From contig JAYKKT010000056.1 of NCBI GenBank assembly GCA_036023115.1, forward strand, positions 3,412,501 through 3,476,500: a stretch of DNA of 64,000 bases, written 5' to 3'. Position 1 is the first letter of the stretch. Each line of letters opens with the position of its first letter. The notes under the pieces were generated by a model. That model did not search any database. It was not told the origin of the DNA and worked only from the letters and a program-made list of their open reading frames with translations. The DNA comes from Brasenia schreberi. Its lineage: Eukaryota > Streptophyta > Magnoliopsida > Nymphaeales > Cabombaceae. This document shows positions 1-11,769 of this stretch, piece by piece. A program made the translations under genes and the position numbers.

Positions 1-1996
1 CGGGGAAAGAGGGTGACTGTGTTAAGTTTGGCATTGAGAACGGAGGATACTGATGGATAAAAGGATGAAAGAGAACAAGAAATGAACAGGATTGGCCTAT
101 TATATATTAAAGGCGTGGATATGAACAGGGAAAAGAGAAGATAAACGCGTATGACAGAGGCTAACAGTATATATTCTGCGAGCAGAGATTTTTCTTAGGC
201 TTCTATTCTTTGGGGGAATAAGAAAAAGAGGAATGTTTTCCAAAGCAGCCTTCTTTTCTAGATATTTCATATTTACGTCTTTCTTTTCATTAACTTTAGA
301 GTACGTCTTTTCTTTTTCAATAATTACCATGGACATGGTGGCCCTTATTATGTTTACATCATTCAAACCAGACGTGTAACAATGATCTTGTGAAACCTAT
401 ATGAAATAATTTTCTTTTTTGGCATTTTATATTTATTATATAAAGTTACGAGCATGCGTCATAACTAGATGTTTTTTCGTAAAAATAGTTAGCTGATTTA
501 GAAGAACATTGATTATCGAATTAAAGAGCATGAAACTCATCCTTACAGTTTGTTTTAGCAAGTCGATGTTAGTACGTTCAATTTGTGATATTCGAGTTGA
601 AGTTTTTCTCAAGTTGAGCTTCATCTAGAAGAGCTGTTGCTATGGGCCATTCATGTTGAGTTCATGGTATTATGGTAATCATTCTTCCAACTGGGGTTTC
701 AGCTTAGTTCGTATCAAATGACTGCTCACAAACATGTTTGAACAAGGATTGTTCGACTTGCAACTAGCTTTGCTTCTTCACATACAATATGAGCCTAACA
801 TTGGCGAATCGTTCTTCGGGTATTTGGCTCATTTACCAGTGGCTACATGTTAGAAACAATTTTATTTTAGTTTTTTAAAAAGAATTGATTAATGATCTGA
901 ATGGATTTGAAATTGTATATCAAATTCAAAGGATAGGTTTAAAAATAATAAAATTGAAAGGAGGGGATTTGGAAAAGGAAAACGAGGCTTATGTTTTCTA
1001 TTCTTATGTGGACAGTTGAGGATCTCTTTCTCTGTTCCCCCACAGCACAGTTATTTGCCTCTGGTTAGCAAATCTTGGTTGTCACAATTTACCAGATACT
1101 TTTTCTTACGGACTACGGGGCCCCAAATTATGATGAACTATGGATGCTACAGTCAGTTGTTTGTTTGTATAAAGTAGAACGGACAAAGGTGTCCCACTCT
1201 CTCTCTCTCTCTCACACACACACAAACACACATCAAACTCATCCAATCAAAGCCGTTAAAGTGAAGACTTCCTTTCTTCTTCATTAAATCAAAGCAGCTG
1301 TCAGCATTCGCAGGTTCTCGTTTGATCACAATATTTGTCAAGGCGGAGGGCCAGGAAAAATGGTAACCCCAAATTTCTGGCCCTGTCTATGGTCCCATGG
1401 TGGGCCTTTTGATTAAGGTTACCAATGTCTAAGTTAGAGTTCATATAAGATATACTCGATTTTATACCAAATACATATGTGGTTATATGTTTATAAAATA
1501 ACTAAATGTGTTTGTATTATGTGTATCTATATATATATATCAAGCACCAAATCGGCCACCAGGGCCAGGAAAATGGCTCGGTTGCTAATATGAGCCAAAT
1601 GGTGGAATGGGCCAGGCCAGGCCCATTTTATATGCTTATACATATAAGGATCTTATCTTGTAATTTTCCTTTGATCTTCATTTCCAACAAAAAAAACTTG
1701 CCCGCGCTTCATTGAATCGTGGCGTTTCAATTAATGGAGAAAAATGAACTTTGCCATATTTGAGATCTTGAGATCCAATAGCTCTAAGTTGCATCGACTA
1801 TAAAAGAGGCCTCACAAACTCGAACTGTTCATCATTCATGTAATGAATAATTGGAGTAGACTGATTTCGTGTGGGTCCTGCAACATACAATGTCACATGG
1901 TTCGATGGGCATGGAAATCTTGGATTTAGTGGCAAACAAGCGAGTATGCCAATCGAAAAAGAAGCACTACAGCCAAATTATCTAGGTATGTGGCAT
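1..1996. other. Gene-free stretch with a CT/CA microsatellite
   Basis: No reading frame here resembles a protein I recognise; the short open frames are scattered and low in complexity. A compound microsatellite, (CT)n running into (CA)n, lies at about 1,197-1,230. The rest is AT-rich intergenic DNA. Confidence 0.6.
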
Positions 1997-2231
1997 TAGA
2001 CATGGCCGGTTTGCCTAGAACCAGGAATTGAACCAGGATCTAGTTGGTTTGGAACCGTTGGTTTTGGTTCTGGTTTAAGTCCTAAACCTTTAGAAACCAA
2101 AAAATGTTAAAAGTTTTTGAATTTTAATAAAATTATTAAAAAATTATGAAACCAATTGTTCCAAACTATTGGTTCCGGTTCCGACAGTTCCAGTTCCACA
2201 AAAGCTGAAATCAGGTAACCGGCCATGTCTA
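1997..2231. mobile_element. hAT-like non-autonomous element, copy 1
   Basis: The ends are a perfect 15-bp terminal inverted repeat, TAGACATGGCCGGTT at the left and its reverse complement at the right. The flanking 8-mers are tgtggcat and tggggcac, six of eight matching, as expected for an old 8-bp target duplication of the hAT superfamily. The 235-bp body is rich in GGTTCC/GGAACC-type words and has no coding capacity. The same ends occur at 3,251-3,497 and 35,457-35,881. Assignment to hAT rests on the 8-bp duplication; no transposase is present. Confidence 0.72.
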
Positions 2232-3250
2232 TGGGGCACATTTAGGTCGCCATAAAATCATAATACCTTTCTAATTAGGTTTACTTTTTCCGATGATTTT
2301 AATTCCAACCACCTTATGGAAAATGGATCTCATCTTGATATACACAAATTAGACACGACTTTTCAGGTAAACAATCATCAGCGCATTTCCAAACCACTGG
2401 TTCTGAGTTTCAACGGAGCCAAACTGACACCCACCAGTTTATGGTTCCACTATTTCAATTGTACCTGTTTCAAATTCGAGCAGGTTCCAGTTTATTGGTA
2501 GTTGCAATTGGGGTTTGGGTTAAGGTCTGGTTCCAATTCTCGCTTTCTTTCCACTTTATGCATAAGCATAAGCAAATTAACCAATACTAAGTGAGATTTT
2601 GTGAGGAAAATTATATTATGACGTGTTAATTTGTTTTTAAACTATCATGTATACTAAATTAAAGTGGGGAATCAGAACTTTCTGTTCCGTTTGGAACTGC
2701 CAATTTTGGTGCGGTTTATGGGTAGGCAGATCTATAAATCTAAATTATGGTTCCGATCAAGGTTCTGCTAGTTTTGTTTTCAATCAGTTCCGTCTTGGTT
2801 CCTATTCACTACAACGAAGTCCCTAATTTGTGAAAGCATGTTGCTGCAAACGTTTTCCAGGTACGTTGCAACCGTGGAAACTGCTTCCCATTCAATGCTG
2901 TCGCAATTGCTCCATTTTGTTGTAGTGTTTCAACTGTTGGATCGGTTATGAATCGATCATGTCTAATGAAAAAAATCGGCTTTCATTTTTAGTCTTTTTT
3001 TGTTTTGTTTTCAGTAAACAAGAGAGGTTGGAAGACAAATTTTTCGTCTCCTTCATTCTTGGAACCAAAATCATTTTACCGTATGGTTCAGATGGTGAAC
3101 CTCGATGTACGCCAGCAAGCTTGAATTGTTGGTTCCCAGCCAAAATACAAAAATAAGAAGCTAAATCGTTGTTGGCTCTTAAAGCTGATAGCACTCATGA
3201 TTGCGGGAGGGAGGGGGGGAATTAGTTTAGGAGAGTATGGAGCCGACTGG
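2232..3250. other. Gene-free stretch with GGTTCC-rich degenerate sequence
   Basis: No gene is visible. Between about 2,380 and 2,810 there are many GGTTCC and GGTTCTG words like those in the hAT-like elements on either side. This may be an eroded further copy, but no terminal repeats could be found. Confidence 0.4.
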
Positions 3251-3497
3251 TAGACATGGTCGGTTTGTAATCGGCAGGAGTCTCGCCGCTCGTGAAATCG
3301 GAATCGAGAACCTTTCGATCCGGTTACACGGTTTTTGAAAATCGATCCGAAATCGGTATCCCTTGTCATCGTAGTTGATGGAGATTTCGATTTCCAGAAG
3401 TCATATTGAAACCATGTCAACGGTTCTGAGACGATTTTGAGACCAGACTAAGGTGGTTCAGTTGTGATTCCGGTTTACTCAAAACTGGATATGTTTA
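3251..3497. mobile_element. hAT-like non-autonomous element, copy 2
   Basis: The left end TAGACATGGTCGGTTTG pairs imperfectly (about 12 of 17) with the right end, which reads TAAACATATCCAGTTTT on the other strand. The flanking 8-mers ccgactgg and ccgaatga match at six of eight positions. The body has the same GGTTC/GATCCG-rich style as copy 1 but is more diverged in sequence. It is non-coding. Confidence 0.6.
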
Positions 3498-3677
3498 CCG
3501 AATGATCCCAAAAAAAAAAGCCAAGCGCTATACATTTGTTTGTACAATGCCAAAGATTTATGTTGCATGGAAACAAAAATGAAAACCTAAATGGAAAACG
3601 TCAAAGAAGTTTCCATACTTCATAGCCGAACATTTTAGTTGGAGCTTCGGTGTCTCATTTGAGCAATGAATTCTAGC

Positions 3678-3678
<1 letters not shown>

Positions 3679-3732
<54 letters not shown>
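3679..3732. repeat. (TC)27 microsatellite
   Basis: Uninterrupted TC dinucleotide tract of 54 bp, the longest pure TC run in the window. Shorter TC tracts occur at 4,565-4,586 and 24,939-24,955. Confidence 0.97.
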
Positions 3733-3734
<2 letters not shown>

Positions 3735-4564
3735 ATAAATATATATGTTATCATTTCCCTGTTTCCCAAGTTTTAAAATTTTGCCGTTTCTTATGTTCAG
3801 TTTATGTTTCCGTTTCTCTGTTTCGGTGCAATATAGCTGTGGGATTCATCCTTCTGTGAATGACACAGTGCCGCCTAGAAGAGGATGGGTATTGCCCTTG
3901 CTTGATTGAGAACACAAAGCAGAATCCTCATTTCCTAGAAGAAGCACCAACGTCCCCTCAAATTTGAGATACTTTTTCGTCGGGCTTGGAACCTGTCGTT
4001 CCAGCATCCATTTGGGTGCAAACTTTGGTAGGATTGTTCTCCATGATCAAACATTTTGCCTTTGCACTAGTTTCTGTTCACTCATTTCTTTTATAAAAGA
4101 AACAATCAAGGCATTACGTCTATATCAACACTAGTCCCTTAGCATCCGCCATCTTGTTCATTTAATACGAACCCCGTGGATAGTCATATATGTATGTGTG
4201 TGCGCGCGCGTGTTAAGTCTTTAGAGGTGATGGGTGGCTTTGGCTTAGGAAGTGGACAGTTGCCTGCGTTGCCAATGATGATTATCAGGCTGAAACCGGC
4301 GAAGGTGGTAGCTGCCAGCTAGAGAGAATAGCCTGGTTCGTTGCAGGCAGAAGTGTACAAAGGTGGGAATCCGGGACGCTCGTCCTCCGGATAAACGTCT
4401 GCGTCTTGATCATTGATGGTAGCCACCAAAATTAAGAGGGAGCAGCGTGATGGATGTTCAATTAAATGACAAAACAACGTGACGGGGTGTGCACGAGTGT
4501 GTTGTCTTCTCCTCGTGCATGCTGAGGCTTGCAGCTCTACGTATCTGAATTGCATTCTCCACGA

Positions 4565-4586
4565 GCTCTCTCTCTCTCTCTCTCTC
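4565..4586. repeat. Short (CT)n microsatellite
   Basis: CT dinucleotide tract of about 22 bp in otherwise non-repetitive intergenic DNA. Confidence 0.9.
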
Positions 4587-4622
4587 ATTTATTAGGCATA
4601 GCACTCAGTTGAAACCCTAACT

Positions 4623-4979
4623 TAGACATGAATAGTTCGAAACCAATTCGACGGTTTAAATCAGAATCGATCGTGAATCGATGATTCGAACTCAAAACTC
4701 TCCAGTTCAGTTACAGTTCACATAAACCAACTCGAAAGTGACGGTTCCAAACTATCGATTATTTGTTTATATGTTTTTAAAAAAATTTATATCACGAATG
4801 GCTTGTTACAGGACTACATATACCTGGCTCACGTGGAGAGTTTGATTCTCAAAATGTGTGTTTTGTCCTTTATTTGAGAACTTAACACAAACTACTTAGC
4901 TCAACGATAAGGCTCTTCCACCATTGAGGGTCATCAGCTTTTTAAAAAAGGAATTGTTTCAACTGGTTCCCATGTGCTA
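4623..4979. mobile_element. Possible degenerate hAT-like element with tRNA-like segment
   Basis: The left edge starts TAGACATG like the hAT-like family. The right edge reads TAGCACATGGG on the other strand. The flanking 8-mers do not match, so the ends are uncertain. Inside, at about 4,895-4,912, TTAGCTCAACGATAAGGC resembles a tRNA D-arm (A box), suggesting a SINE remnant within the element. Low confidence. Confidence 0.3.
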
Positions 4980-5045
4980 TTCTTAGAAAACTTTGTTTCT
5001 TATAAAATAGAATAATCCCACAAGTCTTATAAGTACTGATCATTA

Positions 5046-5221
5046 TAGGGTGTTTGATTATGAGGGTGGAGCTATGAGATTGGAACCAATGGCCGACTTC
5101 ATAGTTGCGCAAAAGAAAAATGACTATGATCTCACTTTTTCATGAGACCTGCGTTTAATTATGGAAAACCATAATTGTAGTTTTTATTCCACACTCCCAG
5201 ACCTCGTAATTTAACACCCCT
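5046..5221. mobile_element. Tourist-like (PIF/Harbinger) MITE candidate
   Basis: A 176-bp segment whose left end is TAGGGTGTTTGATTA and whose right end on the other strand is AGGGGTGTTAAATTA. TTA trinucleotides lie on both sides (5,043-5,045 and 5,222-5,224), as in PIF/Harbinger insertions. It is non-coding. The terminal match is imperfect, so an old element is inferred. Confidence 0.45.
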
Positions 5222-5224
5222 TTA

Positions 5225-7600
5225 AGTTATGAGTTGCTTTTGGCCAACAGAGGCAGGATGATGCAGCAGGAATTTGTGCTTTTTGATACTTCAGCCGTCC
5301 AATAGCTGTATACACTCTTAGATGACTGCCTTAGTATTGAGTAACTTGTGTAGAAAACCTTTTAGGGTGGAGGTGAATAACCTACAGTTATCACTGTCTG
5401 GGCAAGAACACCGATAATGGTCACAATTGAAACCGTGGACTATCTTGAAAAGCCTATGGCTTCACCGGTAAGGCAGTGTGATACACATCCTCAAGAACCA
5501 ATTATTTTCTAGGAATATAGCATCATAGATGACCGTTTTGGAAAAAGTTCTCCCATACAATATGCCTTAAGGGGTATGCTTAATTCATGATTCCAAGAAA
5601 ACTAAACCTCAACTTTTGGTGTTTGCAATTCTAAGTTCTATCACGCATCAAACGAAGAACTCATCTGTGACATAAAATTAGCAAAACTGAACCATGAATT
5701 TCACACGGAAATCCAAGTACCTCTTCTCACATAAAATTAGCAAAACTGAACCACTTCGCATGAAAACCCAAGCATCAATTTACTCACAAGTCAAACACAA
5801 AACCAACAAGTTCACGTGGGTCTAGACCTACCGTTCTAATTAGGGACCGAAAACTACAAATCAGACACACCCTAATGGGATGATGTGCCTAGTCACCACT
5901 TTTCTGGTTTCCTCCTTTTTCTAAGATTTAGAGGAGCCGACTCTCCAACAACCACAACACTCTGGCTAGAGATGTGAACGGATAGGAGTTCAATAAGTCG
6001 CATTCAGCCTCTTACTTACAAGTACCAGTTCGATTCAGATTTTGAATCAGACTAGTGTGTATGTTGAACTCAGTTTTGATCTTTCACATTCATGTCCAAC
6101 TCTAGAATTGGGATGCCTTAATACCCAATTGGTCGGATCCGGTAAGACCAGGATGCAACCGTCCTACCTTACACCCTGCCATAAGTTGCCACTGCGGTAA
6201 ACCCAGTGGGTTTGACAGCAGACACCATACCCAGCCTCTCCTCATGACTTAGCCGTGGCCAGTCGAAGAGTCCACTGACATTTTAAGAAATGAATTCCCA
6301 ATTCTACAGAAAGCAAGAAAACTAACAGATCACATCAGTTGTCAGATCCTTAATCCTTAAAGAGACGACTTCATTTCCTACGGATAGCACTCCGCCAATC
6401 TTTGCAACTTCTCTGTTTAAGAACCTCACAAAACAAGGTATAGAAATTAGATGGTGAACAGGTAAAAAGAGGAAGAGAAAGGCCGAAAGAAAACAATAAG
6501 CCATGCTTATGTAGAGTTAATGACAGCATGAAACATGATCCAGCATAATGGCCCCAAAGAATCGAATTCTGATTTGAAGTTGGTGCAATTTCCTTTCTCC
6601 CTTTTATCCAGAAATCAGATTCCTTATTTGCTAATTTGGGCGTGAAGATTAGAATTTGAAAAAGGTAAATTATGATTCTCTTCCCTCAATTTTACTCCAA
6701 TTTGGTTACACTTGAATCGAATGGACACAAATAGTTGACACCATCCGACGAAGCCACAAGTTCTTGATTTTGAAGGTGAATACCTAAAGCTTGACAGTCC
6801 AAATTAACAACTAATCCCAATGTAGGTGGTTTTGGTCAAGGCAGTGTTTGTGAAAATGAACCAGACCAGCCGGCCAGCCGCACTTGTTGAACCCAGAACC
6901 AGCCATGTTGTGCACACACACACACAATATATATATATTGTTACCAGTTCAAGTGCGGTTCAACCTGGTCAAACAACTTTTCTAGTGAACCAGTGCCTTC
7001 CCCTGTTCATTCAGCAGTCTAGTTTCACAAGCAGTGGGTCTAGGTGATGGAGAAATAGTACTTAGCTAACTTTTCATGGTACCTACATGCTTGACTAAGC
7101 CTGAGATTGCCAACAAATAAAACTAGAACCATATACAGTATCAACAAGTTCAACCTGTTTGACGCGAAAATCCTCACAAAAAGGCAAATAGTTTAAATAT
7201 GATGTTATCTTAAACAGCTTTCATGATTTTGAAATTGAAACCAACAGGAGCTACATAATCAAGAGAAACTTGGATATATAATGATCAAAAGCGTTGTGCA
7301 CAACCATTAGAGAAAATTACACATCTTCTCATGGAAAGACAAAATTGAATTACAGGAACCAAAAATACTATGTCATATGATAGAACATGTGCCTTACCAG
7401 CAGCAAAAGAATCACCTCCACTCAGACTTAATTATACTCGGAATGAGAACTGACCTCCATCAGTTTTACAATGAACTTCAGCAAAGTCAGAATCTGCTAG
7501 ACCAGTCCATCGATGCTAAAATATGGACTTGAAATAAACACCATCAAGGCAAAGAGGCAATATGAAGCTCAAGGATCTCAGAAGAACAAACTCTTGGTAA
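5225..7600. other. Gene-free stretch downstream of the TBL gene
   Basis: No coding region could be supported. A short CA/TA tract lies at 6,913-6,940, bracketed by inverted words (CCGCACTTG near 6,878 and CAAGTGCGG near 6,950). The segment just above 7,500 probably includes the 3' untranslated region of the minus-strand TBL gene. Confidence 0.5.
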
Positions 7601-7706
7601 TGCTGTCATCTGCTGTGGACCTTGCAAAGCATAACAGCATCATGCTTCACAACTTGTTGAAAAAGAGTTCTCGTTCCCGAGCTAGAAAAATGGAGCCAAC
7701 AGTAAC

Positions 7707-9986
7707 TTATAATTGTGTAAAGAGTAACTCATTCCATGTATCAGGAACACCTGGAAGACACCAATGAAGGCAATCCTGGATGCCTCGAGTCGCTTTGATA
7801 CTATATCTAGACATATGAGCTTCATCTCTAAGTGATGAAAAGCCTGTGACATCCAACAGTCGGACTCGTGTCCCTTCCACTGCACTCTCAGCAACCAGAT
7901 CACTAGAGATCCTTTGCAGAATGCTGCTTCCTCCAGACAAAGGAACCGTGTTGTCACAGGTACCCCCGGTGTTCCAATCTCCATTAAAAAAATGCCTGGG
8001 AGAGAGGGTCCTGAAGAAGGCTTTTAACTGAGGATGAAGTGGAAGTTGTGAATCCAGCCACTTAACAACACTATGTACTGTAATATTCTTGAAATGTGTG
8101 AGCTCTAAAAGATCGCTGTTCTCTACTGGCATGTCATTCAAGTACATTATCCACCGGTTTGCCTGTAGTTTACCTCTATTCCAGTGGTGCCCAGTGTTGA
8201 GAACCAAAACATCAAACCGGTGAAGATATTGACGCAAGAAAGTAGCTGGAAGATCTAGATGCATTGCGAAATTAGTTTTCGGATCAGAAGTATTCATCGG
8301 CTCCAATTCACATAGGGTTGCAGACCAGTAAAACAGAATTGTGGTGTTGGTAGCGGAGAAGTGATATGCCCAACCATCAGGGCGTATCGCATGAGGAGGT
8401 ATAATCAGCCCATATTCTTCCCCCACATCTTTGACATCTGGTCTCTCCTCACCTCCGGTGATCATGCACATTAGGGATTGGAATTGTTGCCTACCCAGTG
8501 AATCTCCCACCATTGCAAGTGTTCTGTCTCTCATCCTGAAATTACATCCATTGCCACCAAAATGGAATAACACGACTCATATCATAAGAGGCACTTGTGG
8601 GAAAAGAAGCAATAATGTTCATTTTAATGTTTTTCTGACGTGAAAGTAATTCAAATGCACTATGCCTTGCATTATGAGAGTATGGATAGAATTGAAAGGA
8701 AACTATTCATATAAAGTGATTTATGAGAAAGCTCTTCTGGTTCTATCGGAATAATCGTGAGTAATGTTATCAAAGAGACACTGTTGCTTGAATTATCTGG
8801 GCTTCTTAAGTGGATTCCTCAGTTCAAAATAGACCCTGCTTAGAGAATACGATCACTTGCAATTGATCACCACTATATTAAAAAAATTTAACATAAGTAA
8901 ATTGGATCTCAAACAAGAAACAACTTCCATGGCTGTTGATTTCCTTCTGAATGAACCGTGTCCACCGTTCTCCTTTCTGAAACTTATTTCAGAATCAGCA
9001 AAGCCATGGATTAAACTTGGAATCTCTGTGGAGGATAAACACATGGGCAACAGAAAAACAGGATATTCCGAACCACGCCAAATGCAATCAGCTCAATGGA
9101 GTTAAATGCTCATTTGAAGGTGTAAGAAGTTAGATGTTGCAGGAAAGGCCGAGGAGGGCTAAAAGTGTTTAAAATCACAACACGTTCGATTTTAAATGCT
9201 CATGTGAGACAGATAGAACACAACGGTGACTGAGAACCCATTCACTCAACCTCTAATGGAAGAACAACTTCGTTTATTATTGCTTAATATCTGACGCATT
9301 AAATACTAAATACAAAAAATATCAGATATCTGCTCAAATAGCAGAAATTAATAACAGAAAACCTCAATTATACAATTGGAGAAGAAGAACAAGTAGGCTA
9401 ACCTCCTCAAGAATGCAGATCCTTCAAACTTCCGCATTGTGCAACCATCCGGCTGCCACCGGAAAGATTCATAAGCAAAATCGAGCCGTTGGGTTAGCCG
9501 GCACGCCCACATCGGCGACAACCATTGCTTACAACTGAATCCAGAATACAAGGGCCTGGTTTTATCAGATACCCACTTACCTTCGCTGTAGTTGCAACCT
9601 GTTCCATCCCCAAAACGAACTAAATGAGAACCAAACAAGCAACTCAGAAAAGAACAAAGGAATAACAAAGAAAAAATACCACCAAATTTCGTCTTCTTGC
9701 TATTCACCCATGGTTCCTCGCCACTTTCTACTGCTTCTCTTTGCTCATTGCCTTCAAATTGAGAGAGAGAGTTCTTTATCAATCGAGCAACTGTAAGAAA
9801 TTCCAAGGGAAAGGGCAAACCTGGGGACCGGAATCTGAAAGGATACACCGGAGAAATTGTGGCATTCTTCTCCCACACCCAAACGAGAAAGGTGGTGCAG
9901 AGGAAACCCACGAACGCTAACGACAGCCTCCTCCCTCTCAACCCATTGACGTTCCCTCCCTTCATCTCTTCTCTCACCGAGCACAT
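7707..9986 (-). CDS. Trichome birefringence-like (TBL) polysaccharide O-acetyltransferase, three exons
   Basis: A Golgi type II membrane protein of the TBL/PC-esterase family, which O-acetylates cell-wall polysaccharides such as xylan. Inferred exons on the minus strand are 9,986-9,680, 9,598-9,403 and 8,535-7,707, with GT-AG junctions and matching phases, giving 443 residues. Residues about 22-39 are a single hydrophobic anchor after a basic RGRR stretch. The TBL domain shows [20 protein letters not shown] and [10 protein letters not shown], and its cysteines are kept. The PC-esterase domain has the GDSLGRQQ catalytic serine motif (GDS at about 178-180) and the C-terminal DCLHW motif (DxxH at about 422-425). 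The second Met, codon 8 (MKGGNVNG), is an alternative start. An acceptor at 9,620 instead of 9,599 would add seven residues. The style resembles the TBL14/15/16 group, but I cannot fix the member. No frame lesion is seen, so it is probably functional. Confidence 0.9.
8536..9402 (-). other. Second intron of the TBL gene (867 bp)
   Basis: On the minus strand it runs from GTTAGC after the FLRR codons to TTTCAG before ATGAGAGAC. It joins codon position 2 to position 3, which restores the expected join between the RWQP block and the GDS motif. Open frames inside it are not conserved protein. Confidence 0.8.
9599..9679 (-). other. First intron of the TBL gene (81 bp, free of stops)
   Basis: It starts GTATTT and ends GGAACAG on the minus strand. 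Its length is a multiple of three and it contains no stop codon. Retention would therefore insert 27 mostly hydrophobic residues between the stem region and the TBL domain. A nearer acceptor (CATTTAG) would give a 60-bp intron in the same phase. Confidence 0.55.
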
Positions 9987-11570
9987 CGAAACAAAGAACC
10001 CTAGCTTTGCTTTCTCTCTATAAAACCATCCTTCTGGTCCAAACCATGTATTCAGAAATCGAATTTAAAGAGAACTCGATCTAGCAAAATACCCACAACC
10101 GTCATCATATCATTAACACTAATGTGCAAATCCGGTTTCCAGTCAACATAAGGGAAGGATGGCACCTCTCTCTCATATCTGCTAAAAGCCTAAAACTGCA
10201 GAAAGAGCGGTTAATTAATCAAAACACCGACAACCATCATGACGCATCTCTCTCTTATCCTTCGTCCTTACCATCGTCTTATAAAGAAGAGCAATGCACG
10301 ACGTACCAATCTACCGAACGAAAAGGTGCGACTGCCCCCTTCCCCTCTCTATCTCTGTCTCAGTGAGAGTGAAGCAAAAGAAAAGCAGATCTCCGGCCTT
10401 TCACCAAACAGTGACACAATCATTTCCGGCTTTCCCGGACAGGATCTCGCTACCGCTAGCTTCTTGTTGGACGTAGAAGACAGAGCTAACCAACCATCCA
10501 CCCTTGTCGAAATCGGTTCGTAAAATCAAATCGCTTAGAGAAAGATTCAGGGAATCGTCCCAATCAAACCGAATCACTACTTGAAACTCAACCAAATCGC
10601 TTGGATGCATTACTTTGAAGTGATAAGTGGCATTTAGCAAAGGTTTGATTTGGTAGAAGTGTCAGAAATTAAACGATGTTAGGTTTGATTAACCAGAAAT
10701 TAACTTGGCTGTCTTCATAACGTAAAAGGGTCATGTTTTTATGGAATTTTATCAATTTGTTCGGTCCATACTCGACTTATATTGAATTTTTGGGGTTATA
10801 ATGGGGAACATATCGAATTTTTGGGGTTATAATGGGAAACCCAGAACCAGATGCAAGCTCTGGGTATCAAACCCATGACCTTCAGCTTGTGAGTTGGCCC
10901 CCTAGCCAGGTTAGCTGTCTCTCATTGTGCTGACATATATCAAATTTAGGACCAAACGGTTTTAGAGTTCCATTTCCAGTAAGGTATTCCCTATTTAGGA
11001 AGTGATGCCTCACTAAAGGCAGGAAACCCTGCTGCTCAAATTCAAAAAAAAGAAAAAAAGAAACACAAATGACTTGATTTTGACTCATTATCTATCTTGA
11101 TTCGCTCCTTTTATGATCGTAGTGCTTTGGTTCTTTCAACATATGACTCAAGCAAGGTTCAATTTAAATTTTTAGGATAGAGATCGATGACATTTGTGAG
11201 TTCTTTTTGCCCTATACAGAGCTATTTTTCAAGTTAGAATCAGTTAACTTGAATGGCTTTGATTTGGTGGGAAAAGAATGCGTTCGGGAGTGTGATGAAT
11301 GGTGTTTCAGAGAAGTAAAAGGAGAAAGAATCCATCTTCATTAGGGTGACACTGGTGCAATTGAGAGAGTTATGAGCAGCTCAGGGGGAAGAAAGACTTT
11401 GCCATTCTCTTCAGTTTTGATATGGATGGTGATATTCAGGAATGGTGAATCAACTCTTTTAAAGAAGAAAATTGTGTTGTCTATGGCAATATTATTCATA
11501 GATGATTCTTTGCTTTTCTTTAAGGGAGATTCCCTTTGAGTTCAAAATCTCTAGTATTTTCCAAAACAAC
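9987..11570. other. Upstream intergenic region of the TBL gene
   Basis: The part next to 9,986 should hold the TBL 5' untranslated region and promoter on the minus strand; no clear TATA box could be fixed. Plus-strand open frames at 10,124-10,523 resemble no protein I know. A 28-bp direct repeat around TTTTTGGGGTTATAATGGG occurs at about 10,786 and 10,818. Confidence 0.45.
10862..10910 (-). mobile_element. tRNA-derived SINE candidate (pol III boxes)
   Basis: Read on the minus strand, TGGCTAGGGGG (10,898-10,908) fits an A box and GGGTTTGATACCC (10,862-10,874) fits a B box at tRNA-like spacing. The body and tail were not delimited. It may also be a tRNA-like fragment within another repeat. Confidence 0.35.
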
Positions 11571-11769
11571 TACCTATATCTCCCACTTGGCAACTTGAGT
11601 CGATCTATGATATACTGGTTTTGCCTTCCACTATTTTGGGGTTTACCAAGTTGTATCATTTATATAGTTGCAAGTAAATTGTAACTTTTATCTTGTTATG
11701 TAGTTTTTTCACAATCAATGTGTTTTTCTTACATAACACTCAATAAGGTGTATTTTCTACACTTATACT

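Noticed and set aside
100..624. Minus-strand open frames of 88 and 62 codons
   Set aside because: AT-rich, no recognisable domain or codon structure, no neighbouring gene parts.
2946..3420. Overlapping minus- and plus-strand frames (65-110 codons)
   Set aside because: They overlap each other and the hAT-like element at 3,251-3,497; no known motif.
7513..8643. Plus-strand frames of 84, 61 and 70 codons across the TBL gene
   Set aside because: They are opposite-strand shadows of the well-supported TBL exon 3.
9348..9986. A single 212-codon uninterrupted TBL first exon
   Set aside because: Its middle 27 residues are a hydrophobic stretch between good splice sites, and its last ~24 residues run past the RWQP...FLRR block into the second intron.
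10124..10640. Possible divergent gene upstream of TBL
   Set aside because: Three short plus frames and one minus frame overlap, with no conserved sequence; more likely promoter and 5' untranslated DNA.
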